A DNA stretch of 10,963 bases from Dehalococcoidia bacterium (lineage in GTDB: Bacteria > Chloroflexota > Dehalococcoidia > GIF9 > UBA5629). This document shows, piece by piece, positions 1 through 6,254 of this stretch (the stretch's first letter is position 1; every line of letters starts with the position of its first letter). The stretch spans positions 1 to 10,963 of the forward strand of contig JAQTLG010000027.1 in the NCBI GenBank assembly GCA_028715025.1. The letters run 5' to 3'. Both the position numbers and the translations under genes were made by a program. The notes under the pieces were generated by a model, which was not told the DNA's origin, ran no database searches, and saw only the letters and a list, made by a program, of their open reading frames with translations.

Positions 1-231
1 GGGGGAATACCGTTGCAGGTGATAAACAAGGTTACAGGACTTCTCTGCAACAGCGTTGACGGTGCGGCCTATGCATTGAAGCAACTGCTGAGCAATCCAG
101 ACTATGCCGCATGGCTGGGTAAAAATGGACATGAGCATGTGAAACAGAACTTCCTGATAACCAGGCATGTGAAAGAGTATCTCCTGCTATTCATAGTCGT
201 GGATAATCCTTCAGACACTATATTTTTATAG
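1..231 (+). CDS. GT4 glycosyltransferase, trehalose synthase (TreT)-like, C-terminal fragment
   Basis: The reading frame is open from the first base of the window and ends at TAG 229-231, so only the last 76 codons are present. The visible part matches the end of the C-terminal Rossmann lobe of GT-B retaining glycosyltransferases: a GGIPLQV start (the nucleotide-sugar loop region), then VTGLLCNSVDGAA, a helix with LLSNPDYAAWLGKNG, and the tail HVKQNFLITRHVKEYL. The NF-ITRH--EYL ending is characteristic of TreT-type trehalose synthases, which join NDP-glucose and glucose to trehalose in the cytoplasm; this specificity is family knowledge, not proven here. The ATP-grasp-free, short C-terminus ends with a hydrophobic LLLFIVV segment plus about ten unconserved residues. 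The gene converges with larC, leaving about 98 bp between the two stops. The start lies outside the window. Confidence 0.72.
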   Translation, partial: GGIPLQVINKVTGLLCNSVDGAAYALKQLLSNPDYAAWLGKNGHEHVKQNFLITRHVKEYLLLFIVVDNPSDTIFL

Positions 232-281
232 ACGCGTCTCTGATGAGCACTGTGAAATGGAGGTGTAGATCCGACTGGTAG

Positions 282-329
282 CTATATCGCCGTACGCAAG
301 GCAAGGCTGCGTGTACTGTCTTGATATAG
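282..329. repeat. Inverted repeat between the convergent glycosyltransferase and larC ends; possible weak terminator
   Basis: The outer arms CTATATC (282-288) and GATATAG (323-329) are perfect complements. Inside, TACGCA (293-298) can pair with TGCGTG (308-313) through one G-T wobble, with a loop of about nine bases. The structure fills the gap between two convergent genes and abuts the larC stop codon. This is the usual place for a bidirectional terminator, but no convincing T-tract follows on either strand, so the terminator role is only inferred. The rest of the 232-329 spacer shows nothing else recognisable. Confidence 0.4.
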
Positions 330-1523
330 TTATTTAATGTACTTGCGTGCCTCAGCCTCCACTGTCCGGTAGACATTCCTCAAAGGGACGCCCGTGCTGG
401 CGGCTATCTTCTTACATTCATCGTACTCAGGGGCGATACTGACAACCTCGTCGTCAAAGCGTTTGACCTTGACACTGACCTTCCCGAAGCTTGACTCAAA
501 CTCGACGATATCGCGGCCGGCGATATGCCTGGATACAGGACGGACCCTTATCCCCAGTGTCGAGGTCTCGCGCATGATGGTCTCTGCCATTTTCGACTCG
601 GCAGCCACGGGGGACAGCACGCTCAACATCACGGCAGGACGGTTCTTCTTCATCTGTATGTGTGTGAACCAGACATCCAGCGCACCCTGCGCGAACAACC
701 TTTCCATAACATAGTCGTAAATCTGCGGATTCATATCGTCTATATTCGTCTCCAGCAGCACCATGTCCTCATGCACGTCATGATCAGAGGACTTCCCTAT
801 CCACAATCGCATGACGTTAGGATACTCATCGGCATTCATACTGCCTGCGCCGTAGCCGACCTTTTCCAGGTTCAGGCCGGGCCTGTGAAAATCAGCCAGC
901 GTTATAACGATGGCGGCGCCGGTGGGCGTCACCAGTTCTCTCCCCTGCATGGCGGCATGATATGGTTTCACCACAGGCGCCTGCCTGCGAGATATAAGTT
1001 CCACTGTGGCCGGCGCAGGCAGCGGCAGGGCGCCGTGGCGGCACTCGATCGAGCCTTCCGCCATAGGAAACGGCGATGCGTAAAATCGGTCTACCCCCAG
1101 CAGGTCAAAGCCGATAACCGTACCCACTATGTCCACAATGGAATCCACCGCTCCGATCTCGTGAAAATGCACTAGTTCCAGCTTGGTCCCGTGGATCTTG
1201 GATTCCACCTCGCCCAGGTTGCGGAAAATATCCAGCGCCTTCTTCTTCAAATCATCGCCAAGCCGGCTGCCTGCGATTATATCCACAATATCATTGTAGA
1301 AGCGGTCGGGTTGTTTGACCCCCTCATCAAGTATGACCCGGGCCCAGGTCGCTCTCAGGGCGCCCCTTTTAACCTTTTCGGCTGTGATTCTGTATCCCTC
1401 CAGAGGGAGCTTCCTCAGTTCTTTTTCAAGGTCCGGCCTGGGCAGGCCTGCATCCAGCAATGCACCCAGCATCATATCGCCGCTGCAGCCGGCGTAAAGG
1501 TCAAAATACGCTGTTTTACCCAT
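330..1523 (-). CDS. larC: LarC, CTP-dependent nickel insertion enzyme of the nickel-pincer cofactor (NPN) pathway
   Basis: This 397-residue protein belongs to the LarC/DUF111 family, which performs the last step of NPN synthesis: CTP-dependent insertion of nickel into pyridinium-3,5-bisthiocarboxylic acid mononucleotide. Family marks are the N-terminal FDLYAGCSGDMMLGALLDAG (about residues 7-26), the His-rich segment HFHEIGAVDSIVD (119-131; H119, H121, E122), GALPLPAPATVEL (165-176), the LVTPTGAA turn (198-204), and a C-terminal domain opening with ETNIDDMNPQ (258-267). In Lactiplantibacillus plantarum, LarC is made by programmed frameshifting between larC1 and larC2; here both parts lie in one uninterrupted frame. 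The start at 1523 is supported by AAGGA about six bases upstream. It is the last gene of larB-larE-larC, 24 bp after larE. It could also serve other LarA-family enzymes than lactate racemase. Confidence 0.95.
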   Translation of the reverse strand: MGKTAYFDLYAGCSGDMMLGALLDAGLPRPDLEKELRKLPLEGYRITAEKVKRGALRATWARVILDEGVKQPDRFYNDIVDIIAGSRLGDDLKKKALDIFRNLGEVESKIHGTKLELVHFHEIGAVDSIVDIVGTVIGFDLLGVDRFYASPFPMAEGSIECRHGALPLPAPATVELISRRQAPVVKPYHAAMQGRELVTPTGAAIVITLADFHRPGLNLEKVGYGAGSMNADEYPNVMRLWIGKSSDHDVHEDMVLLETNIDDMNPQIYDYVMERLFAQGALDVWFTHIQMKKNRPAVMLSVLSPVAAESKMAETIMRETSTLGIRVRPVSRHIAGRDIVEFESSFGKVSVKVKRFDDEVVSIAPEYDECKKIAASTGVPLRNVYRTVEAEARKYIK

Positions 1524-1547
1524 ATTAATCCTTCGCTTTGAAGCAGC

Positions 1548-2372
1548 TTATCTGCTCATGCTTCCCATCTGGTAGCCGGCCAGGTCGACAGTGATATGTT
1601 TATATCCGAGTTCCTTAAGCGCCTCGACGGTGGCCTTACGGTTATCCTTCTTTAAAAGCTTCGTAAATCCTTTCTGATCAACCTCGATCCTGGCTATGTT
1701 ACGATGGTGTCTCAGCCTGACATGCTCAATCCCCAATCCTTTGATGAAGGACTCGCCCGACGATACCTGCCCAATTACCTCATGAGTGATCGGAGTGCGG
1801 TGAGGGATTCTGGTAGCCAGGCAGGGCATAGCAGGTTTCTTCCAGTTCGGCAGCCCCTTTTTTCTGGCAAGGGATCTGATCTCCTGTTTGGTTAAAAAAG
1901 ATTCCGCCAGAGGGCTGCGCACGCCAAGCTCAGCTATAGCCACCAGTCCCGGGCGGAACTCGCTGAGGTCATCGTAGTTGGTGCCGTCGCAGACATATCT
2001 GATATGCCTGGCACGGGCAGTCTCATTCAATATCCCGAGCATGTTTAGCTTGCAATGATAACAGCGGTCTTTGTTATTGACAGTAAAATCCGGTATGTCG
2101 AGCTGGTTGAACTCTATTACCGTCAGCTTCAATTTGAGTCCGGATGCCAGTTTTTTAGCCGCATTGAACTCCTCGACTTCCATCAGAGGCGATTTGGCCA
2201 ACACAATCATCACCCTGTCTTTCAATATGTCGGCAGCTGTTACAGACAGAAATGTGCTGTCCACTCCTCCCGAATACGCCACGATAGCAGAACCAAGTCT
2301 GCCAATAATGTTTCCCAGATGGCCGACTTTATCGCCGATTTTGCTATGCTCATTCAGTTTGCGTGACTTCAT
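1548..2372 (-). CDS. larE: LarE, ATP-dependent sulfur transferase of NPN cofactor synthesis (three-cysteine type)
   Basis: This is a 274-residue PP-loop ATP pyrophosphatase. LarE adenylates the carboxylates of pyridinium-3,5-biscarboxylic acid mononucleotide and converts them to thiocarboxylates. The PP-loop SGGVDS is at residues 34-39. The family segments CDGTNYDDLSEFRPG (128-142) and PLAE (154-157) follow. The C-terminal signature is PAMPCLATRIP (180-190), whose C184 aligns with the sacrificial Cys176 of L. plantarum LarE. An additional CYHC pair (C104, C107) gives three cysteines, as in the LarE group reported to bind a [4Fe-4S] cluster and to use external sulfide rather than consume the enzyme; assignment to that group is an inference from the pattern. 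The start overlaps the larB stop in an ATGA arrangement, indicating translational coupling, and there is little independent ribosome binding site. Confidence 0.94.
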   Translation of the reverse strand: MKSRKLNEHSKIGDKVGHLGNIIGRLGSAIVAYSGGVDSTFLSVTAADILKDRVMIVLAKSPLMEVEEFNAAKKLASGLKLKLTVIEFNQLDIPDFTVNNKDRCYHCKLNMLGILNETARARHIRYVCDGTNYDDLSEFRPGLVAIAELGVRSPLAESFLTKQEIRSLARKKGLPNWKKPAMPCLATRIPHRTPITHEVIGQVSSGESFIKGLGIEHVRLRHHRNIARIEVDQKGFTKLLKKDNRKATVEALKELGYKHITVDLAGYQMGSMSR

Positions 2373-3157
2373 CTGTTGATCAGTCCGGCAAGATATCCGG
2401 CGTTGAATCCTCCATCGATATTGACCACGGCAACGCCCGGCGCACAGCTATTGAGCATGGTCAGCAGAGGCGCAATGCCCTTAAAGCTTGCCCCATAGCC
2501 GACGCTGGTGGGTACCGCTATGACGGGGCAGGTCACCAGCCCACCCAGCACTGCGGGGAGCACACCATCCATGCCGGCCACGGCGACGATCACTTTAGCG
2601 CTCCTGACCTGATCCAGGTGATCGAAAAGACGGTGGATACCGGCTACGCCCACATCGAAGATGCGCTCGACTTTATTGCCCATCATCTCGGCCGTAACAG
2701 CAGCCTCCTCGGCCACCGGTATATCCGCTGTGCCTCCCGTTACAATGGTTATGCCCGGTTTGGCCGCCTTTTTCACCGTGCGGTCTATGATGATAGCGCG
2801 TGCGTCTTTATTATATACGGCGTCCGGCAACTTCTTTTTCACAGCCCGGAATCCATCGGCGTCGACACGTGTGATCAACACTCTGCCTGAATGCGCCGCC
2901 AGTCGATCCGCTATATTGACCAATTGCTCCCGGGTCTTGCCCGGACCAAAGACGACCTCGGGAAAGCCCGTGCGCAGGCTGCGGTGGTGGTCGAGCTTGG
3001 CATGCACCATGTCCTCATAAGGCAGGACGCTCAACTGCCTGACGGCGTCCTGCAAGGACAGTTCGCCCGACCTGACCTTCTTGAGCAGTTCCGTCAGCCA
3101 TCGTTGGTTGAATTTCTGCTCGCCTGAATTCACCTTTTTATAATCTCCCTTTTTCAT
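2369..3157 (-). CDS. larB: LarB, pyridinium-3,5-biscarboxylic acid mononucleotide synthase
   Basis: This 262-residue protein has a C-terminal PurE/AIR-carboxylase-like domain. LarB carboxylates C5 of the pyridinium ring of nicotinic acid adenine dinucleotide and releases AMP, the first step of NPN synthesis. Visible family elements are EVVFGPGKT (67-75), TGGTADIPVAEEA (140-152), FDVGVAGIHRL (167-177), AGMDGVLPAVLGGLV (194-208), PVIAVPTSVGYG (211-222) and CAPGVAVVNIDGGF (238-251). C238 sits 24 residues from the end, close to the position of the catalytic Cys221 in the 246-residue L. plantarum protein. I chose ATG 3155-3157: it is preceded by GGGAAGG at proper spacing, and residues upstream in the same frame are unconserved, Cys-rich and overlap the promoter. 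First gene of the larBEC operon, divergent from the aminotransferase. Confidence 0.94.
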   Translation of the reverse strand: MKKGDYKKVNSGEQKFNQRWLTELLKKVRSGELSLQDAVRQLSVLPYEDMVHAKLDHHRSLRTGFPEVVFGPGKTREQLVNIADRLAAHSGRVLITRVDADGFRAVKKKLPDAVYNKDARAIIIDRTVKKAAKPGITIVTGGTADIPVAEEAAVTAEMMGNKVERIFDVGVAGIHRLFDHLDQVRSAKVIVAVAGMDGVLPAVLGGLVTCPVIAVPTSVGYGASFKGIAPLLTMLNSCAPGVAVVNIDGGFNAGYLAGLINR

Positions 3158-3174
3158 CTGCCTTCCCGTGCATC

Positions 3175-3195
3175 GCGTTATGGTAAGTATAACGC
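3175..3195. promoter_or_regulatory. Perfect 7+7 inverted repeat over the larB -10 element, candidate operator
   Basis: GCGTTAT (3175-3181) and ATAACGC (3189-3195) are exact reverse complements separated by GGTAAGT. The 21-bp element covers the predicted larB -10 box and start region, where a repressor would block transcription. The arms do not match a regulator motif that I can name with assurance; in particular I cannot assign it to the nickel regulator NikR. If transcribed it would also form a small hairpin at the 5' end of the larB message. Confidence 0.4.
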
Positions 3196-3214
3196 AGCCA
3201 AAGGTGCAGTACAA
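3186..3214 (-). promoter_or_regulatory. Predicted sigma-70 promoter of larBEC
   Basis: On the minus strand, TTGTAC (3209-3214) is followed after exactly 17 bp by TATACT (3186-3191), a five-of-six match to the -10 consensus; the -35 is weaker (three of six). A start near 3179 would leave a short leader of about 20 bases before the larB ATG at 3157. The -10 lies inside an inverted repeat (3175-3195), which fits a regulated promoter. Confidence 0.45.
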
Positions 3215-3246
3215 TACGGACGTCGTAGCTGGGGTTAAACAGTTTA

Positions 3247-3268
3247 TACAAAAAAGTTGTTTTTTGTA
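3247..3268. promoter_or_regulatory. Perfect 9+9 inverted repeat in the divergent region, overlapping the aminotransferase -35
   Basis: TACAAAAAA (3247-3255) and TTTTTTGTA (3260-3268) are exact complements around a GTTG loop. The right arm overlaps the predicted -35 of the aminotransferase promoter. The A-tract/T-tract composition would make this DNA intrinsically bent, so it may be a regulator site or a structural element. With no GC stem it is not a convincing intrinsic terminator. Confidence 0.38.
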
Positions 3269-3285
3269 ACACTGTGGATTAAAAT
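3257..3285 (+). promoter_or_regulatory. Predicted sigma-70 promoter of the aminotransferase gene
   Basis: TTGTTT (3257-3262), a 17-bp spacer and TAAAAT (3280-3285) give a plausible promoter firing rightward, with transcription starting near 3292 and a leader of about 50 bases. The leader can fold: GGCC (3307-3310) pairs with GGCC (3315-3318), and CCGCC (3294-3298) with GGCGG (3320-3324), just upstream of the ribosome binding site. Confidence 0.4.
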
Positions 3286-3341
3286 GACGGCGTCCGCCGC
3301 CTGTAAGGCCATCTGGCCGGGCGGGCAAAGGGGGGAAAGAA

Positions 3342-4685
3342 ATGAGCATACCCAAGCTGAGTGAGGAGAAGTACAGGGAAGTTATCGCCGCCTACGAGAA
3401 GAAGACACCGAAATCCAAGAAACTTATCGAAGAATCCCGCAAATACATAGTACCCATGGGCGCGCCCGCCTACATGATATGGCACCGGCCCTATCCACTC
3501 TTTATCGACAACGCTAAAGGTTCACGGCTCTACGATGTGGACGGCAACGAGTACATCGACATGTTCATCGACCAGGGCATCTCCTACATAGGCCACAAGG
3601 CGCCGGCCATACGAAAGGCCATCGACAGGGCGCTGGACAAATACGGCTTCCACCTGGAGATGTGCGAGGAGCTTGCTACCAGGTGGGCGCAGAAGGTCAT
3701 GCAGCATTACCCCTCCATCAAGAAGATTAAAATAGTCAACTCCGGCAACGAGGCCACCGAGCTGGTCTGCCAGATCGCACGGGCGTTCACTGGAAAAAAT
3801 AAGATCATCAAGTTCGCCGGCCATCATCACGGCTGGAACGGCGTGCTGTCTTATGATGCTCTGGCGGCCGGCTCAGGCACTCTCTTCACCCTGGGTATAC
3901 CCAATAACCACTGGGACAACCTGATCAACCTGCCACCCAACGATATCGGGATCGTGGAGAAGGCCCTTCAGGACAATAAAGACCAGGTGGCGGCCGTAGT
4001 GCTGGAGCCGTTGGGCGCTTCCTCGGGGGGTACACCGCTCAACGAGGGCTTCCAGAAACAGTTGCGCGACCTGACAACCAGATACAACGTCCTGCTGGCC
4101 TTCGACGAGGTGGCCACCGGTTTCAGGGTAGCCATCGGCGGCGCGCAGCAGGTGCTGGGCATAACACCCGACCTCACCTGCCTGGGCAAGCCGGTCGGCG
4201 GTGGGATACCTGTCGGGGCGGTGGGCGGACGTGAAGACGTGATGTCGGTGGTCGGCGCGCTGGACCCCAAGGCCGAGCATTTCGGGCCGTTATTCCCCAT
4301 GGGCTCATTCTGCGCGCACCCACTCGCCATGGCGGCCGGCATCGCCTTCATCGAGGAGCTTGAAAAGGGCGATTACATACAGAACTCCATCGCCCGTGCG
4401 GCCGACCTGGCTAAAGTCATCAACGAGGTGGCAGCCGGCCTCAAAATGGATGTCTCGGCCCATGCCATCTACAGCATCCTGCACTTCGGCCTGAACGGCA
4501 AGTTCGATATGAGCCAGGTACTGGAGGTCTACGAGTTCGACCTGATGATCCGGCTGGCGCTGCTTTTGGGCGATCCGGGCCTGGTGGTACTGCCCGGCCA
4601 TGTTTATATGTCGGGCGTTATGACCGAGAAGGACATACAGAAAAGCCGGCAGGCTTTTGAGACGGCATTCAGCATCTACAAGTAA
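3342..4685 (+). CDS. Class III PLP-dependent aminotransferase, glutamate-1-semialdehyde aminomutase-like
   Basis: This 447-residue cytoplasmic fold-type I PLP enzyme has the class III aminotransferase layout of the HemL-like branch. The core begins with LYDVDGNEYIDMFIDQG (about 63-79). NSGNEATE (133-140) is the phosphate-binding turn, HHHGWN (161-166) the ring-stacking region, LEPLGA (221-226), FDEVATGFR (254-262) holds the PLP-pyridine Asp D255, and CLGKPVGGGIPVGAVGG (280-296) carries the Schiff-base Lys K283. The segment GSFCAHPLAMAAG follows. No other heme gene is nearby, and a beta-keto acid catabolic operon lies 112 bp downstream, so I infer transamination of an amino acid (possibly a beta-amino acid, giving a beta-keto acid) rather than heme synthesis. 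The start has a purine-rich GGGGGGAAAG site just upstream. It has its own predicted promoter; read-through into the permease operon is possible because no terminator is evident. Confidence 0.85.
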   Translation: MSIPKLSEEKYREVIAAYEKKTPKSKKLIEESRKYIVPMGAPAYMIWHRPYPLFIDNAKGSRLYDVDGNEYIDMFIDQGISYIGHKAPAIRKAIDRALDKYGFHLEMCEELATRWAQKVMQHYPSIKKIKIVNSGNEATELVCQIARAFTGKNKIIKFAGHHHGWNGVLSYDALAAGSGTLFTLGIPNNHWDNLINLPPNDIGIVEKALQDNKDQVAAVVLEPLGASSGGTPLNEGFQKQLRDLTTRYNVLLAFDEVATGFRVAIGGAQQVLGITPDLTCLGKPVGGGIPVGAVGGREDVMSVVGALDPKAEHFGPLFPMGSFCAHPLAMAAGIAFIEELEKGDYIQNSIARAADLAKVINEVAAGLKMDVSAHAIYSILHFGLNGKFDMSQVLEVYEFDLMIRLALLLGDPGLVVLPGHVYMSGVMTEKDIQKSRQAFETAFSIYK

Positions 4686-4714
4686 TTGATATAAAAGCTG
4701 TTCATATAAGTCTA

Positions 4715-4742
4715 TTGACAGGGAGAATGTAAATTGTATAAT
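4715..4742 (+). promoter_or_regulatory. Consensus sigma-70 promoter of the permease-to-MFS operon
   Basis: TTGACA (4715-4720) and TATAAT (4737-4742) both match the sigma-70 consensus exactly, with a 16-bp spacer. Transcription would start near 4749, leaving a leader of roughly 50 bases before the permease ATG at 4798, which has GAAGGAGA as ribosome binding site. A perfect pair in the only sizeable gap of the plus-strand cluster indicates that the five following genes can be transcribed independently of the aminotransferase. Confidence 0.75.
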
Positions 4743-4797
4743 GCCTTGACTGACCTTACTCTCGGCAGATACAAATAAATCGAAGGAGAAGATTGGG

Positions 4798-6222
4798 ATG
4801 ACAGAAGTAACACAGCAAGGTCAAGGCGTACTCAGAAAAGAGCTCACACTAATACTGCTGATCTTTCTTATGATCGGCCTGAACATCGGCGGCTCCCTGT
4901 TCACGCTGACCAATATCGCCGCCGGCTTGACCGGGCCATCGCTGATCATCGCACAGATCATATCCGCCCTACCTGTTTTCCTCGCCATCATACCCTATAT
5001 GTTGTTGACCTCCATCGCTCCCAAGTCGGCAGCCAGCTACCAGTACGGCAAGCTCGCCTCCTACCCCATGGCAGTTGCGGGTGTAATGGTGCTGCTGGTA
5101 GCCGTGCCGCTGGGTGGCTTCCCCCTCTTCGCCATCACCAACGGACGTTTCATCATGATGCTGTTCCCGGATGCTCCTGCCATGGTACCCGGCCTGGGCA
5201 TCTCCTGGGTGGTGCTCATTGCCATTATCACCATGACCATTTTTTACATTATCAACATAATAGGCATCAAGCCGACCGCCTGGGTGCAGTTCGCCATGGT
5301 ATTCCTGCTGATCTCCGCGCTTCTCGCGTTCATCTTCGGCGGCTTCCCACAGATAGACTGGTCCAATTTCTCTAACATGTTCACAGGCAACCTGAAATTC
5401 CCGGGCATGGCCCCTGCGCTGGGGCAGACGGTGGGATTGATAGCGGCGGCGGCCATATGCTACACGCTGCTGGCAGGCGGCCTGTTCGGCATCGAGCTGG
5501 GCGACGAGGTGAAAAAAGCCGGCGTCACCATACCGAGAGGTTTGCTCATCGCCGTGCTCGGTGCGTTCCTGCTAACCTGGTTTGTCGAGATAGTCTCCAT
5601 CGGCGTCATGAACTGGGAACAGCTTGCAGCTTCCAAAGACCTCGGCGCAGCATGTAAAATGATTTTCGGCGCCAATTCATTCTGGTTCTATTTCTTCATT
5701 ATCGGCGGCGCTGTCATGGCCTGCATCTCCACAGTACACGCTTTGATGACCGTCGCCGGTCGCTACGTCATGGCCTATTCCAGGGACGGATTCTTCCCCA
5801 AGTTTCTGTCAGACATCAACAAACGCTGGGGCACACCGCACTGGGGTCTTACCCTGCCCTGGGCCCTGAGCGTGATCATACTGCTGCTGGCCGGCGAGAG
5901 CATCAGCATTTACGGCGCGATGCTCAATTTCGGTATGCTATGGATGGTTACACTGGTACTCATTGCGGCCGCCAGGCTGCACAAGACGCATCCCGAGGAG
6001 TTCAATCTGTCGCAATTCAAATTCAAACCCGGCTGGGTATCATTCACAGCCATTACCGCAGCTGTGATGAACGTGATCTTCATGCTGCTGCTGGTCGTCT
6101 TCCTGCTGATGCAGAAGGTCACCTGGCCAATTATCCTGTTTGTCATCGCCATAATCGTGGGATTGGGACTTTATTACATCCAGAAAGCGAGAAAGAAGGT
6201 CAAGCCGGCAACGCTGTTATAG
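4798..6222 (+). CDS. APC-superfamily amino acid/amine permease
   Basis: This 474-residue integral membrane protein has about twelve hydrophobic segments, consistent with the LeuT-fold amino acid-polyamine-organocation family, and it likely imports an amino acid or related amine with a cation. The first helix has the broken-helix substrate motif in the variant GLNIGGSLFTL (27-37), in place of the usual G-GIG-GIF. The family loop ELGDEVKKAGVTIPRG (233-248) is the standard E-A-EVKNP-RTIPR element, and AYSRDGFFPKFLSDIN is the conserved cytoplasmic loop after helix 8. The C-terminus is basic (KARKKVKP), as expected for a cytoplasmic tail. It is the first gene of an operon with a dehydrogenase and beta-keto acid cleavage enzyme, suggesting that it brings in their substrate. 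The substrate cannot be read from the sequence. Confidence 0.87.
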   Translation: MTEVTQQGQGVLRKELTLILLIFLMIGLNIGGSLFTLTNIAAGLTGPSLIIAQIISALPVFLAIIPYMLLTSIAPKSAASYQYGKLASYPMAVAGVMVLLVAVPLGGFPLFAITNGRFIMMLFPDAPAMVPGLGISWVVLIAIITMTIFYIINIIGIKPTAWVQFAMVFLLISALLAFIFGGFPQIDWSNFSNMFTGNLKFPGMAPALGQTVGLIAAAAICYTLLAGGLFGIELGDEVKKAGVTIPRGLLIAVLGAFLLTWFVEIVSIGVMNWEQLAASKDLGAACKMIFGANSFWFYFFIIGGAVMACISTVHALMTVAGRYVMAYSRDGFFPKFLSDINKRWGTPHWGLTLPWALSVIILLLAGESISIYGAMLNFGMLWMVTLVLIAAARLHKTHPEEFNLSQFKFKPGWVSFTAITAAVMNVIFMLLLVVFLLMQKVTWPIILFVIAIIVGLGLYYIQKARKKVKPATLL

Positions 6223-6254
6223 TACGGCTTGTGACATGGAGCAGCCGAGTAAAA

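Noticed and set aside
525..1175. Plus-strand open frame of 216 codons antisense to larC
   Set aside because: Its His/Arg-rich composition and lack of any domain are typical of a shadow frame; the minus strand encodes clear LarC.
3247..3268. Intrinsic terminator from the A6/T6 dyad
   Set aside because: The stem is almost pure A-T without a GC core, and it lies between two divergent genes, where no terminator is needed.
3158..3355. Upstream extension of the larB frame by 66 codons
   Set aside because: The extra residues are unconserved and Cys-rich, overlap the aminotransferase start and both promoters, and ATG 3157 has a good ribosome binding site where LarB homology begins.
3342..4685. Assignment as HemL, glutamate-1-semialdehyde aminomutase of heme synthesis
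   Set aside because: The fold and PLP motifs match the branch, but the motif details differ (HHHGWN, GSFCAHP) and no heme genes are nearby, so a heme role is not claimed.
5940..6254. Upstream extension of the dehydrogenase frame inside the permease gene
   Set aside because: It is the out-of-frame shadow of the permease 3' end; Rossmann-fold homology starts right after ATG 6255.
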